Shown here piece after piece: positions 35,261-44,343 of a stretch of 64,000 bases of DNA (the first letter of the stretch is position 1; the number at the start of each line of letters is the position of its first letter). Origin of the DNA: Herbaspirillum rhizosphaerae (GTDB lineage Bacteria > Pseudomonadota > Gammaproteobacteria > Burkholderiales > Burkholderiaceae_D); the NCBI RefSeq assembly GCF_001189965.1, contig NZ_LFLU01000003.1, forward strand, positions 62,001-126,000, written 5' to 3'. Made by a program: the position numbers and the translations under genes. The notes beneath the pieces were generated by a model, which was not told the DNA's origin, did not search any database, and saw only the letters and a program-made list of their open reading frames with translations.

Positions 35261-36087
35261 GCGCCATACCAGCCGGCATCGACGAAGTAGTCGCGGCCGG
35301 AACATTTCGCCGCGCTGTCGGAGGCCAGGAACAGCGCCAGCGCAGCGACGTCGTGCGGCTCCACGCGCTCGTACAGGCATTGCGCCGCGAGGATCTTGGC
35401 TTCTTCTTCCGGGCTGTGCCACAGGCGCATCTGGCGCGGCGTACGGACCGCGCCGGGGATGATGCAGTTGACCCGGATGCCGTGCGGGCCGAGGTCGCGT
35501 GCCAGGCCGCGCGTGAGGCCTTCGATCGCCGCCTTGGCCGTCATGTACAAGGTCAGGCTGGGCAAGGCCAGATGCCAGGAAATCGAACCGAAGTTGAGGA
35601 TCACGCCGCGGCCTTGCTCGCGCATGCCCGGCGTCACCGCCTGCGCGCAGAAGAACTGATGGCGCAGGTTGACCGCCATGCGCTCGTCCCAATACGCCGG
35701 GCTGACGTCGGCGATCTTGTGGCGGTCGTCGTTGGCGGCGTTGTTGATCAGGATGTCGACCGTGCCGGCCATTTTTTCGATGCCGATGAAGGTTGCTGCC
35801 AGCGCATCCAGATCGAGCAGGTCGCAATGCAGGAAGGTCGGCGGCAGTGCAGAATGCTTCAGCGATTCTTCCAGCGCGCGCGATTCTTCCAGCGCAATAT
35901 CGAGGAAGAACACCTGCGCCCCTTGTCCGGCGAAGGCTTCCACCAGCGCGGCGCCGATGCCGGTGCCGCCGCCGGTGATGACGACCCGTTTGCCGGCCAG
36001 GCTACGATAAATGGCGTGCTCGAAGGGGGCCGATGCGCCAGATGCTGTCGGCGCGGTCGCGAGGGCGGCCGATGGTGATGCTGTCAT
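35257..36087 (-). CDS. xylB: NAD-dependent D-xylose dehydrogenase (SDR)
   Basis: The 276-residue SDR resembles Caulobacter XylB: RSLAGKRVVITGGGTGIGAALVEAF, FLDIALEESRALEESL, NNAANDDRHKIADVSPAYWDERMAVNLRHQFF, NFGSISWHLALPSL, Y-x3-K as YMTAK, and the C-terminal FVDAGWYGA. It oxidises D-xylose to D-xylonolactone. The N-terminus has about 28 extra Ala/Ser-rich residues relative to the family. It overlaps xylX by 4 nt (ATGA). Confidence 0.92.
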   Translation of the reverse strand: MTASPSAALATAPTASGASAPFEHAIYRSLAGKRVVITGGGTGIGAALVEAFAGQGAQVFFLDIALEESRALEESLKHSALPPTFLHCDLLDLDALAATFIGIEKMAGTVDILINNAANDDRHKIADVSPAYWDERMAVNLRHQFFCAQAVTPGMREQGRGVILNFGSISWHLALPSLTLYMTAKAAIEGLTRGLARDLGPHGIRVNCIIPGAVRTPRQMRLWHSPEEEAKILAAQCLYERVEPHDVAALALFLASDSAAKCSGRDYFVDAGWYGA

Positions 36088-37304
36088 GCTGCTGTTCTCC
36101 TTGAGGATGGCACTGAATCTGTCAGGCCGCGGCCGGCCAGATAACGATAGAGCGAGCGAATGCCGAAGGTCCAGGGGGCGATGGCATCGCTGCGTTGCAC
36201 GTGATTGACGAGCGCGCCCAGCGCCGGGCTGGCGATGGTGACGCGGTCGCCCAGATGATGGGTAAAGCCGGCGCCGGGAGCGTCGCGGTCCTTGATCGGC
36301 GAAAACATGGTGCCGAGGAACAGCATGAAGCCGTCCGGATACTGATGATGGGCGCCGCAGGTCTGCCGCACCAGGTCGAGCGGGTCGCGGCTGATCTCGC
36401 GCATGAAGCTGACGCCGTCGAGACGGAAGCCGTCATCGCCTTCGATGCGCAAGGAGACTTCGGCCTGGCGCACCGTATCGATCGTGAAGCCCTCGTCGAA
36501 CAGGCGGATGAAGGGACCGACGGCGCACGAGCCGTTGTTGTCCTTGGCCTTGCCCAGCAGCAGCGCACTGCGACCTTCGATGTCGCGCAGGTTGACGTCG
36601 TTGCCCAGCGTCGCACCGACCGCTTCGCCGCAGCTGTTGACGGCCAGCACGATTTCGGGTTCGGGGTTGTTCCATTGCGAAGCCGGATGCAGGCCAATGT
36701 CGGCGCCCAGTCCCAGCGCCGACATTGCCTGCGCTTTCGAGAACACTTCCGCATCGGGGCCGATGCCGACTTCCATGTATTGCGACCAGGCATCGCGTTT
36801 GACGAGTTCCTGCTTCAGCCTGGCAGCGGCTTCCGAACCGGGACGGATGGAAGACAGATCGGCGCCGATGCTGGCCTGCAATTCCTTGCGCAAGGTCTCG
36901 GCGCGCGTGGCATCGCCGGCAGCTTTTTCTTCGATCACGCGTTCCAGCATGCTGACCGCGAAGGTCACGCCACAGGCCTTGATGGGCTGGATGTCGCAGG
37001 GCGCGAGCAGCAGCGGCCGGCTGGTGTCGTGCTGGGTGTGGAGCGCATGATGAACCAGATCAAGCGCGCTGCCCAGCGCTTCACCGGGAGCGTGGCGCGC
37101 GATGTGCAGCAGGTCTTCTGCATCGAGCAGGTCGGCTACCGTCGGCGCGGCGGCGGTAATATCGAATACCTGGCCGCGGCGCACGGCGACCACGCAGGGA
37201 CCGTTGATCTTGCTGTTTCTCCAGACGCGGCCGATCAGCAGTGCGTCGGCCAGATCGGCGGGCAAGGCGGCGTGGGCTGGTATTGCTTGCATGATCGCTT
37301 GCAT
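36084..37304 (-). CDS. xylX: 2-keto-3-deoxy-D-xylonate dehydratase (FAH family, XylX)
   Basis: XylX dehydrates 2-keto-3-deoxyxylonate to 2-ketoglutarate semialdehyde. The 406-residue protein has the C-terminal FAH-type domain: YMEVGIGPDAEVFSKAQAMSALG, NPEPEIVLAVNSCGEAVGATLGNDVNLRDIEGRSALLLGKAKDNNGSCAVGPFIRLFD, then FMLFLGTMFSPIKDRDAPGAGFTHHLGD. ATG 37304 is preferred because GAGGAAGC precedes it; the longer frame upstream is non-homologous and Arg/His-rich, typical of an antisense shadow. First enzyme gene after the transporter. Confidence 0.88.
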   Translation of the reverse strand: MQAIMQAIPAHAALPADLADALLIGRVWRNSKINGPCVVAVRRGQVFDITAAAPTVADLLDAEDLLHIARHAPGEALGSALDLVHHALHTQHDTSRPLLLAPCDIQPIKACGVTFAVSMLERVIEEKAAGDATRAETLRKELQASIGADLSSIRPGSEAAARLKQELVKRDAWSQYMEVGIGPDAEVFSKAQAMSALGLGADIGLHPASQWNNPEPEIVLAVNSCGEAVGATLGNDVNLRDIEGRSALLLGKAKDNNGSCAVGPFIRLFDEGFTIDTVRQAEVSLRIEGDDGFRLDGVSFMREISRDPLDLVRQTCGAHHQYPDGFMLFLGTMFSPIKDRDAPGAGFTHHLGDRVTIASPALGALVNHVQRSDAIAPWTFGIRSLYRYLAGRGLTDSVPSSRRTAA

Positions 37305-37342
37305 GAGCTTCCTCTTTTCAGAATGGATTGGAAACAGGTCGC

Positions 37343-38509
37343 TCAACGGCCCGAACGGGTGCTGACGTCGACCCACACCGCCAGCATCAGGATGCTGCCC
37401 TTGACGATCATCTGCCAGTAGGTGCCGACGTCGAGCATCGACATGCCGTTGTCCAGGCTCGCCATCACCAGCGCGCCGATCAGTGCGCCGTAGATGGTGC
37501 CCGAGCCGCCGCGCATGGAAGTGCCGCCGATGAAACAGGCCGCGATGGCGTCGAGTTCGCCCATGCTGCCCGACGACGGCGAGCCCGCCGCCAGGCGCGC
37601 CGTATTCACGAGGCCGGCGAGCGCGCACATCACGCCCATGATGCCGAACACCCACAGCTTCACCGACTGCACGTTGACGCCCGACAGCCGCGTCGCCTCC
37701 ATGTTGCTGCCGACCGAATAAATGCGGCGGCCGAACACCGTCTGCGTTGTGATGTAGCTGAACAAACCGAGCAAGGCCAGCAGCAGCAAGACCGGCACCG
37801 GGATGCCGTCATAGCTGTTGAGCGTGCGCACGAAGGCCAGCAGCACGGCGCCGATGATCAGCACCTTCACCGCGTCGCGCCACAGCGCATGCACCGGCAG
37901 TGAGTGACGGATGCGATTGGCGCGCTGACGCCAGGTCAAGGCCAGGGCAAGGACGAACAGCACGATCACCAGCGCCACGCCCAGTTGCTGCGGCAGATAG
38001 CCTTGTCCCAGATAGACCAGTTCGCTGGACACCGGCGCAATTGTCAGGCCGCCCGTCACGCCCAGCAGCACGCCGCGAAACGCCAGCATGCCGCCCAGGC
38101 CGACAATGAAAGAGGGGATGCGCATGTATGCCGTCAGGTAGCCGTTGAACAACCCCAGCGCGAGGCCGCACAGCAAGACCAGCGCCAGATTGATCGGCAG
38201 CGGCAGGTGATAGGTGACGTCCATGATTGCAGCGATGCCGCCCAGCAGGCCGAGCAGGGAGCCGACCGACAGATCGATCTCGCCGGCGATGATCACCAGC
38301 ACCATGCCGCAGGCGAGGATGCCGGTCACCGACATCTGGCGCAGCAGATTGGAGAGATTGCGCGGCGTCACGAATCCGCCTTCGGTCTTCCAGCTGAAGA
38401 AGGCCCAGATGATGGCGATGGCGATGAGCAGCGCCATGATTTTGTAGCGGCTGAAGAGCTGCTTGATGTTGGTCGAGTTGATCGAACTGATCGAGTTAAG
38501 CGAGTTCAT
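37343..38509 (-). CDS. xylH: D-xylose ABC transporter permease
   Basis: A 388-residue inner-membrane permease longer than RbsC, as usual for XylH. It has SVTGILACGMVLVIIAGEIDLSVGSLLGLLGG, an insertion with extra helices in the middle, IYSVGSNMEATRLSGVNVQSVKL, and FIGGTSMRGGSGTIYGALIGALVMASLDNGMSML. It works with xylG and xylF. It lies 25 nt after xylG and 38 nt before xylX, so transport and catabolic genes are one transcription unit. Confidence 0.9.
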   Translation of the reverse strand: MNSLNSISSINSTNIKQLFSRYKIMALLIAIAIIWAFFSWKTEGGFVTPRNLSNLLRQMSVTGILACGMVLVIIAGEIDLSVGSLLGLLGGIAAIMDVTYHLPLPINLALVLLCGLALGLFNGYLTAYMRIPSFIVGLGGMLAFRGVLLGVTGGLTIAPVSSELVYLGQGYLPQQLGVALVIVLFVLALALTWRQRANRIRHSLPVHALWRDAVKVLIIGAVLLAFVRTLNSYDGIPVPVLLLLALLGLFSYITTQTVFGRRIYSVGSNMEATRLSGVNVQSVKLWVFGIMGVMCALAGLVNTARLAAGSPSSGSMGELDAIAACFIGGTSMRGGSGTIYGALIGALVMASLDNGMSMLDVGTYWQMIVKGSILMLAVWVDVSTRSGR

Positions 38510-38534
38510 ACGAATTGATTCCAGGTTGTTTTGC

Positions 38535-40088
38535 TTATGCAGAGGCTTGCAATGTGCGCTGCTGCGGCGATTGGTTGATGGCCGCCGCCAGCACCGTCTC
38601 CTGCGTCAGATCCTGATTGACGAAGTCGCCGCGCAGCTTGCCTTCGCCGATGACCAGCACGCGGTCGGATACGCCCAGCACCTCCGCCAGTTCGGACGAC
38701 ACCATGATCACCGCCACGCCTTGCCTGGCCAGTTCCGCAATGAGCCGGTAGATCTCTGCCTTGGCGCCGACGTCGACGCCGCGTGTCGGCTCGTCGAGGA
38801 TCAGCACCTTGGGGCGCGCCAGCAGCATCTTGGCCAGCACGGCCTTTTGCTGATTGCCGCCCGACAGTCCGGTGATCGGCAGGAAAGGGCTGGCGGTCTT
38901 GAGCTGCATGCGCACGATCTCGTCCTGCACGGTCTTCAGTTCCGATTCGGCATCGATGCGGGTGCGGTGCGAGAAGTCGTTGAGCACCGTCAGCGTGATG
39001 TTCTGGCCGACGCTGAGGTCCGGTACGATGCCGTGCTGCTTGCGGTCTTCCGGCACCATGCACAGGCCGAGGCGGATCGACTTGAGCGGTGTTGCGGTAT
39101 CGACCTTTGCACCGTGCATGAACACTTCGCCTTCATGGCGTCCCGCATAGGCGCCGAACAAAGCCGACACCAGTTCCGTCCGCCCGGCGCCGACCAGCCC
39201 GGCAATGCCGAGGATTTCACCGCGGCGCACCGAGAACGACACATCGTCGACGCGCTTGCGTCTGGGATTGTCGGCGTCGAAGCAGGTGACGTGGCGCGCC
39301 TCGAAAATCACTTCGCCGATCTCATGGTCGCGCGTCGGATACATGGTCGTGATTTCGCGGCCGACCATCTGCGTGATGATCCGGTCGACGTCCAGCGCCT
39401 GCATCGGCGTGGTGGCGATATGCTTGCCGTCGCGGATCACGGAAATGGTGTCGCACACCTCCGCCACTTCATCGAGCTTGTGCGAGATGTAGACGCAGGC
39501 CACGCCCTTGGCCTTGAGGTCTTTGATGATCTTGAGCAGGACCGCGATTTCCGACGAGGTCAGCGACGAAGAGGGTTCATCGAGGATCAGCAGGCGCGCC
39601 TTTTTGTTGAGCGCCTTGGCGATTTCCACCAGCTGCTGATGGCCGCCGCCGTATTGCATCACCGGCAGGGCGACGTTGATGTCGGGCATGTTCAGCTCGC
39701 GCATGAGTTCTTCCGCGCGGCGATACATCGCCGGATAATTCATGCGGCCGCCGCGCAGCGTCAGTTCGTGGCCCATGAAAATATTTTCCGCCACCGACAG
39801 CTCGGGCACCAGCATCAGCTCCTGGTGGATGATGACGATGCCGGCCGCCTCGGTGTCGCGCACCGATTGCGCCGCCAGCGGCTTGCCGTCCCACAGGATT
39901 TCGCCGTCCCATGTGCCGTGAGGATAGACGCCGGAAAGAATTTTCATCAGCGTCGATTTACCGGCGCCGTTTTCGCCGCACAGGCCGACGCATTCGCCGG
40001 CCTTGATCTTGATGTCGATGCCATCCAGGGCACGGACACCGCCAAACGTCTTGACGATGCCCTTCATTTCTAACAGGTACTCAGACAT
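38535..40088 (-). CDS. xylG: D-xylose ABC transporter ATP-binding protein
   Basis: The 517-residue protein has two ATPase modules. Module one has Walker [24 protein letters not shown], a DP-rich insertion typical of XylG, signature [15 protein letters not shown] and [10 protein letters not shown]. Module two has [26 protein letters not shown] and [18 protein letters not shown] 40088, encoding [17 protein letters not shown], is chosen over an upstream start. It follows xylF after 157 nt containing a stem-loop. Confidence 0.92.
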   Translation of the reverse strand: MSEYLLEMKGIVKTFGGVRALDGIDIKIKAGECVGLCGENGAGKSTLMKILSGVYPHGTWDGEILWDGKPLAAQSVRDTEAAGIVIIHQELMLVPELSVAENIFMGHELTLRGGRMNYPAMYRRAEELMRELNMPDINVALPVMQYGGGHQQLVEIAKALNKKARLLILDEPSSSLTSSEIAVLLKIIKDLKAKGVACVYISHKLDEVAEVCDTISVIRDGKHIATTPMQALDVDRIITQMVGREITTMYPTRDHEIGEVIFEARHVTCFDADNPRRKRVDDVSFSVRRGEILGIAGLVGAGRTELVSALFGAYAGRHEGEVFMHGAKVDTATPLKSIRLGLCMVPEDRKQHGIVPDLSVGQNITLTVLNDFSHRTRIDAESELKTVQDEIVRMQLKTASPFLPITGLSGGNQQKAVLAKMLLARPKVLILDEPTRGVDVGAKAEIYRLIAELARQGVAVIMVSSELAEVLGVSDRVLVIGEGKLRGDFVNQDLTQETVLAAAINQSPQQRTLQASA

Positions 40089-40204
40089 GCATGCTCTCGT
40101 GGAGTAGAAACTGCGGAATACGTGGCGAAATCGACGCTGCAACATCGCCGCGCCGTCACGCTTTCACGTGTCGCCGTCAACCGCAATTGAACAAAGCGAC
40201 AATG

Positions 40205-40229
40205 CCGGCCAGGCGCAATGCCTGTCCGG
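40205..40229 (-). other. Stem-loop between xylF and xylG
   Basis: CCGG-C-CAGGC, a GCAAT-type loop, GCCTG-T-CCGG form a two-part stem just after the xylF stop on the minus strand. There is no T run, so partial termination or mRNA stabilisation that favours the binding-protein gene is likely. Confidence 0.5.
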
Positions 40230-40245
40230 ATTGTTTTTTTTGTTG

Positions 40246-41262
40246 TTATTTGCCGCCGATTTGCGCTTGTGTGTAGAAGCCGTCGTCCACCAGCACGTTG
40301 ACATTGGTCTTGGTCAGCGGAATCGGCTTGAGCAGCACGGTGTCGACTTTCTTGAAGCCGTTGTCGTATTGCGAGTTGTAAGCCGGCTTCTCGTTGCGGG
40401 CCAGGTGCACCGACAGGTTGGCTGCTTCGGTGGCGATCAGCTTGAGGGGTTTGTACACCGTCATGGTCTGGGTGCCGGCGACCACACGCTTGACCGCGGC
40501 CAGGTCGGCGTCTTGTCCGGAGACCGGCACTTTGCCAGCCAGCTTTTGCGCAGCCAGCGCCTGGATCGCGCCGCCGGCGGTGCCGTCGTTGGAGGCGACG
40601 ATGGCGTCGATCTTGTTGTTATTGGCGGTCAGCGCGTTTTCAACGATGGACAAGGCTTCGGTCGGGTTCCAGTCCTTCACCCATTGCTGGCCGACGATCT
40701 TGATGTCGCCCTTGTCGATGTAAGGCTTGAGCACCTTCATCTGGCCTTCGCGCAGCATCTTGGCGTTGTTGTCGGTGGGCGAACCGCCCAGCAGATAGAA
40801 GTTGCCTTTGGACTGCGCCTTGACCACGCCCTCGGCCTGCATCTCGCCGACCTTCTCGTTGTCGAAGGAGATGTAGGCATCCACATCCGCATTGAGGATC
40901 AGGCGGTCATACGACAGCACCTTGATGCCGGCCTTCTTGGCTTCCTTGATGGTGTTGGTCAGCACGGTCGCGTTGAAAGGGACGATCACGATCACGTCGA
41001 CGCCGCGCGAGATCAGGTTTTCGATTTGCGAAATCTGGCGCGCTTCGCTGGCGTCAGCCGACTGGACGAACACTTTCGCCCCCAGCTTTTCTGCTGCTGC
41101 GGTAAAGAAATCGCGATCGCGCGCCCAGCGCTCAACCCGCAGGTCATCGATGGAAAAACCGATTTTCGGATTCTTGGCATCTGCCATGGCGCTTGTGCTG
41201 ACCAGCGAAATCGTGGTCACCGCCATCAATGCCAGTACACTTTTTTTCAGGATTGCGTTCAT
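40246..41262 (-). CDS. xylF: D-xylose periplasmic binding protein
   Basis: The 338-residue protein has a signal peptide MNAILKKSVLALMAVTTISL ending SAMA. The mature sequence runs IGFSIDDLRVERWARDRDFFTAAAEKLGAKVFVQSADASEARQ, LSYDRLILNADVDAYISFDNEKVGEMQA, NDGTAGGAIQAL and SGQDADLAAVKRVVAGTQTMTVYKP, the XylF pattern. ATG 41262 follows GGAGACC; the longer upstream frame would precede the signal peptide. First gene of the xylose operon. Confidence 0.93.
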   Translation of the reverse strand: MNAILKKSVLALMAVTTISLVSTSAMADAKNPKIGFSIDDLRVERWARDRDFFTAAAEKLGAKVFVQSADASEARQISQIENLISRGVDVIVIVPFNATVLTNTIKEAKKAGIKVLSYDRLILNADVDAYISFDNEKVGEMQAEGVVKAQSKGNFYLLGGSPTDNNAKMLREGQMKVLKPYIDKGDIKIVGQQWVKDWNPTEALSIVENALTANNNKIDAIVASNDGTAGGAIQALAAQKLAGKVPVSGQDADLAAVKRVVAGTQTMTVYKPLKLIATEAANLSVHLARNEKPAYNSQYDNGFKKVDTVLLKPIPLTKTNVNVLVDDGFYTQAQIGGK

Positions 41263-41518
41263 TGCCTGGTCTCCAGTTTCATTATGATTTTTAAGGGGGA
41301 TGCTCCCGCGCATGGTCGGCATCAGTCTTTTTTTAACGGCGACTTTTGGTAGGTTGATTTGTCGTTCGCCGCCATGCCGGGAGGATGAACCGGTTCGCTG
41401 TCCCGCCCCGCAAACTCAGGTGGTAAGGCGCTCCGCTCATCTGCTGCTCGTTTGCTCTCATTTGCTGCTCTGCCATCATTTCCCGGCAGAAGATCCCTGC
41501 CGGGTTTGATGTGGGGCC

Positions 41519-41548
41519 ATACTAGCAATCAGCGACAGGCGTCTACAA
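41519..41548 (-). promoter_or_regulatory. Candidate xylF promoter in the xylF-xylR divergent region
   Basis: On the minus strand TTGTAG, 18 nt, TAGTAT gives a fair sigma-70 match about 255 nt before xylF, which implies a long leader. The divergent region 41263-41807 (545 nt) contains no gene I can support; XylR sites are expected there but were not located. Confidence 0.35.
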
Positions 41549-41807
41549 TTACGAAATTCACCAACCGGGATAGTGATTCTTTCTATTGCAGTTGCACAAA
41601 GGGGGATTTGGCCTGACGCAGCGCTGACGCCTCGGTACAATCACCGGAGCGGAATGAAAAGGCTCGGTGCAGTAGCAATGCAGAGCGAGACAAGACAAGT
41701 ACGAATAAGACAAGCACGGATACATACCGGCGAGTACGCAAAACGGCAGGTGGCATGTTGTCATCGCCAACAAACCAATAACTCCGATGCCTGGAGGAGA
41801 CCACAGA

Positions 41808-43079
41808 GTGACAAGAGTACCGACCGTGCATCGCATTGCGCTGCTGTTCAACGGCAACAAGATATTCGATCGCGACATCATCGCCGGCATCGGCGAATAC
41901 CTCACCAGCACGCGCGCCTCGTGGGACTTGTACCTGGAGGAGGATTTTCGTTGCCGCCTGCAAGGCATTGAGCGCTGGCAGGGGCACGGCATCATTGCCG
42001 ACTTCGACGACCCGGCCACTTGCGAAGCCCTGGCGGGAGTGCATCTGCCGGTGGTGGCGGTCGGCGGATCCTATGCCGATGATGCCGACTATCCGCGAGA
42101 TACTCCCTACGTGGCGACCGATAATTTCAAACTGGTGAAGCTGGCCTACGATCATCTGATCGAAGCCGGCCTGCAGAATTTCGCCTGCTTCAGCCTGCCC
42201 AAGGCCGATGTCAACCGCTGGGCGCAGGAGCGCGAAAAAGCTTTCGAAACGCTGATGCAGCGCGACGGCATCCAGGGACATATCTACCGCGGCGTCGGCA
42301 CCAGCGCGCCGTCCTGGGATACCGCCGTCGAGCAGCAGATCGCCTGGGTGCGCAGCCTGCCCAAGCCCATCGGCATCATCGCCGTGACCGATGCGCGCGC
42401 CCGCCAGCTGCTGCAGGCTTGCTTGTGCGCCGGCATTGCGGTGCCCGAGCAAGTGGCGCTGATCGGCATCGACAACGACCCGCTGGCGCGCATCCTCACG
42501 CGCGTGCCGCTGAGTTCGGTGATTCAGGGAACGGTGGAGATGGGGCGCACGGCGGCGCACCTGCTGCACCAGATGCTGCACGGCGCGCGCTTCGCCGACA
42601 CGCGCATCCTGGTGCCGCCGGCCGGCATCAACGTGCTGGCGTCGAGCCGCCATGAAGCGCGCAATCATCCGCACGTGATGCAGGCCATGCATTTCATTCG
42701 CCAATACGCCTGCCAGGGCATCAAGACCGAGCAGGTGGCCGACTATGTCGGCATCTCGCGCTCTTCGCTGGAGTGGTACTTCCGCCGCGAACTGGGGCGC
42801 AGCGTGCATGACGAGATCCTGCGTTTCAAACTGGATGCCGCCAAACGCCTGCTGCAACAGGCCGACAGCAACGTCGCCGATATCGCCGTCAGCTGCGGCT
42901 TTACCTCCGTGCAATACATGCACGCCGTGTTCAAGCGCGAACTCGGATGCACGCCGCGGGAATACCAGGAGCAGATGGCAGGCGATGCACCGCCACCGGT
43001 TGCAATCCCTCGGAAGAAATCGCCCGCGGCAATATCGATACAAGCTGCAGATAACGTGCGGGCACGCACGAACGCATAG
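41808..43079 (+). CDS. xylR: Xylose-responsive AraC-family activator XylR
   Basis: The 423-residue protein joins a LacI/PBP-type sugar-sensing domain (HRIALLFNGNKIFDRDIIAGIGEYL, VATDNFKLVKLAYDHLIEAGLQNFACFS, LIGIDNDPLARILTRVPLSSV) to a C-terminal AraC DNA-binding domain (VADYVGISRSSLEWYFRRELGRSVHDEI, VADIAVSCGFTSVQYMHAVFKRELGCTPREYQ). This architecture is that of XylR. GTG 41808 is chosen because GGAGGAG ends 8 nt upstream; an in-frame ATG at 41787 would place that motif inside the gene. It diverges from xylF. Confidence 0.9.
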   Translation: MTRVPTVHRIALLFNGNKIFDRDIIAGIGEYLTSTRASWDLYLEEDFRCRLQGIERWQGHGIIADFDDPATCEALAGVHLPVVAVGGSYADDADYPRDTPYVATDNFKLVKLAYDHLIEAGLQNFACFSLPKADVNRWAQEREKAFETLMQRDGIQGHIYRGVGTSAPSWDTAVEQQIAWVRSLPKPIGIIAVTDARARQLLQACLCAGIAVPEQVALIGIDNDPLARILTRVPLSSVIQGTVEMGRTAAHLLHQMLHGARFADTRILVPPAGINVLASSRHEARNHPHVMQAMHFIRQYACQGIKTEQVADYVGISRSSLEWYFRRELGRSVHDEILRFKLDAAKRLLQQADSNVADIAVSCGFTSVQYMHAVFKRELGCTPREYQEQMAGDAPPPVAIPRKKSPAAISIQAADNVRARTNA

Positions 43080-43131
43080 ATGAACCAACGAATGGATTGA
43101 CGGATTCAATCCATCGCCAATTTTCCAGACG

Positions 43132-44196
43132 ATGACACATTTCACAATCACCAGCGCCCCCGCCGACCATGGCATCACTTTCTACACCTTGCGCAATGCA
43201 CACGACATGCGCGTCGTCATCAGCGACCGCGGCGCCACGCTGATTTCGTGGTGGGCGCCTGACCGTTATGGTCGCGAAGCCGACGTCCTGCTTGGTTATG
43301 CCGGATGCGATGGGTATGTCGCCAATCCGGCCTTCTTCGGCGGCGTGATCGGACGCTGGGGCAATCGCATCGCCAACGGCCGCTTCACGCTGGACGGCGT
43401 TGATTATCAGATCGACCGCAACGAAGGCGACAATCATCTGCACGGTGGAAAGGGCGGATTTCACCTGATGCCATGGCAGGTGCAGAGCGATCCCGAGGGC
43501 CTGAGGATGACGCTGGCGTCGCCGCATGGGGCGGCGGGATTTCCCGGCAACGTGCTGGCTTCGGTGCTGTACCGGCTGGACGACGACGGCCGGTTGCGCA
43601 TCGACTACACCGCCACGACGGACGCGCCCACGCCGATCAACCTGACCTCGCACGGCTACTTCAACCTCAACGGCGGCGCCGGCGACATCTGCGATCACAT
43701 CCTGTCCATCGACGCCGACGCTTATTTGCAAGTCGACTGCAAACTGATACCCGAAAAAGTCGCCGGGGTGGCCGGCAGCGCCTTCGACTTCCGGCAGCCG
43801 GCGCCGATCGGCCCGCGTCTGGCATGGCCCGACGAACAGCTCAGGGTGGCCGGCGGTTTCGATCATTGCTATTGCCTGCGCCGGGAAAGCGATGAGGTCG
43901 CCGAACCGGGCCGCAGCGTCCAGCCGCTGCGCGACGTGGCGACGGTCTACGATCCGGGCTCCGGACGCGAACTGACCGTCTCGACCACCGAGAATGGGCT
44001 GCAGTTTTATAGCGGCAACTTTCTGAACGGTGTGCAGGGACGGGCCATCCAGCCTTACGCCATGCATGACGGCTTCTGCCTGGAGGCGCAAGCCTATCCG
44101 GACCAGGTCAACAGCCCGGAGCGGGAAGCGGTTATCCTGCGGCCGGGCCAGGTCTACCGCCAGACCACGGCCTACCGGCTGGGTGTCAGGAAATAA
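43132..44196 (+). CDS. galM: Aldose 1-epimerase (mutarotase)
   Basis: GalM interconverts alpha and beta anomers of aldoses. The 354-residue protein has ISDRGATLISWWAPDRYGREADVLLGY, FFGGVIGRWGNRIANGRFTLDG, NHLHGGKGGFH, the catalytic-His region NLTSHGYFNLNG, GGFDHCYCL, and the Glu in GFCLEAQAYPDQVN. It lies 52 nt after xylR, so here it probably supplies the xylose anomer used by transport or dehydrogenase. Confidence 0.9.
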   Translation: MTHFTITSAPADHGITFYTLRNAHDMRVVISDRGATLISWWAPDRYGREADVLLGYAGCDGYVANPAFFGGVIGRWGNRIANGRFTLDGVDYQIDRNEGDNHLHGGKGGFHLMPWQVQSDPEGLRMTLASPHGAAGFPGNVLASVLYRLDDDGRLRIDYTATTDAPTPINLTSHGYFNLNGGAGDICDHILSIDADAYLQVDCKLIPEKVAGVAGSAFDFRQPAPIGPRLAWPDEQLRVAGGFDHCYCLRRESDEVAEPGRSVQPLRDVATVYDPGSGRELTVSTTENGLQFYSGNFLNGVQGRAIQPYAMHDGFCLEAQAYPDQVNSPEREAVILRPGQVYRQTTAYRLGVRK

Positions 44197-44343
44197 TTTT
44201 TGAAGGGCGGTCAGTCCAAAAGCAGCCTGTATCGCCCGTCCCGCCTGGGTGCGGAGGCCGTCATATCGCTGTCACACTAGTTAACTAAAATTGCTGGTTA
44301 AACAATAATTTTATGTTTTGCAGTTAACTGGGATTGGGACCAA

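Noticed and set aside
41573..41786. Short open frames in the xylF-xylR divergent region
   Set aside because: No ribosome-binding sites and Arg/Gln-rich translations; treated as regulatory DNA.
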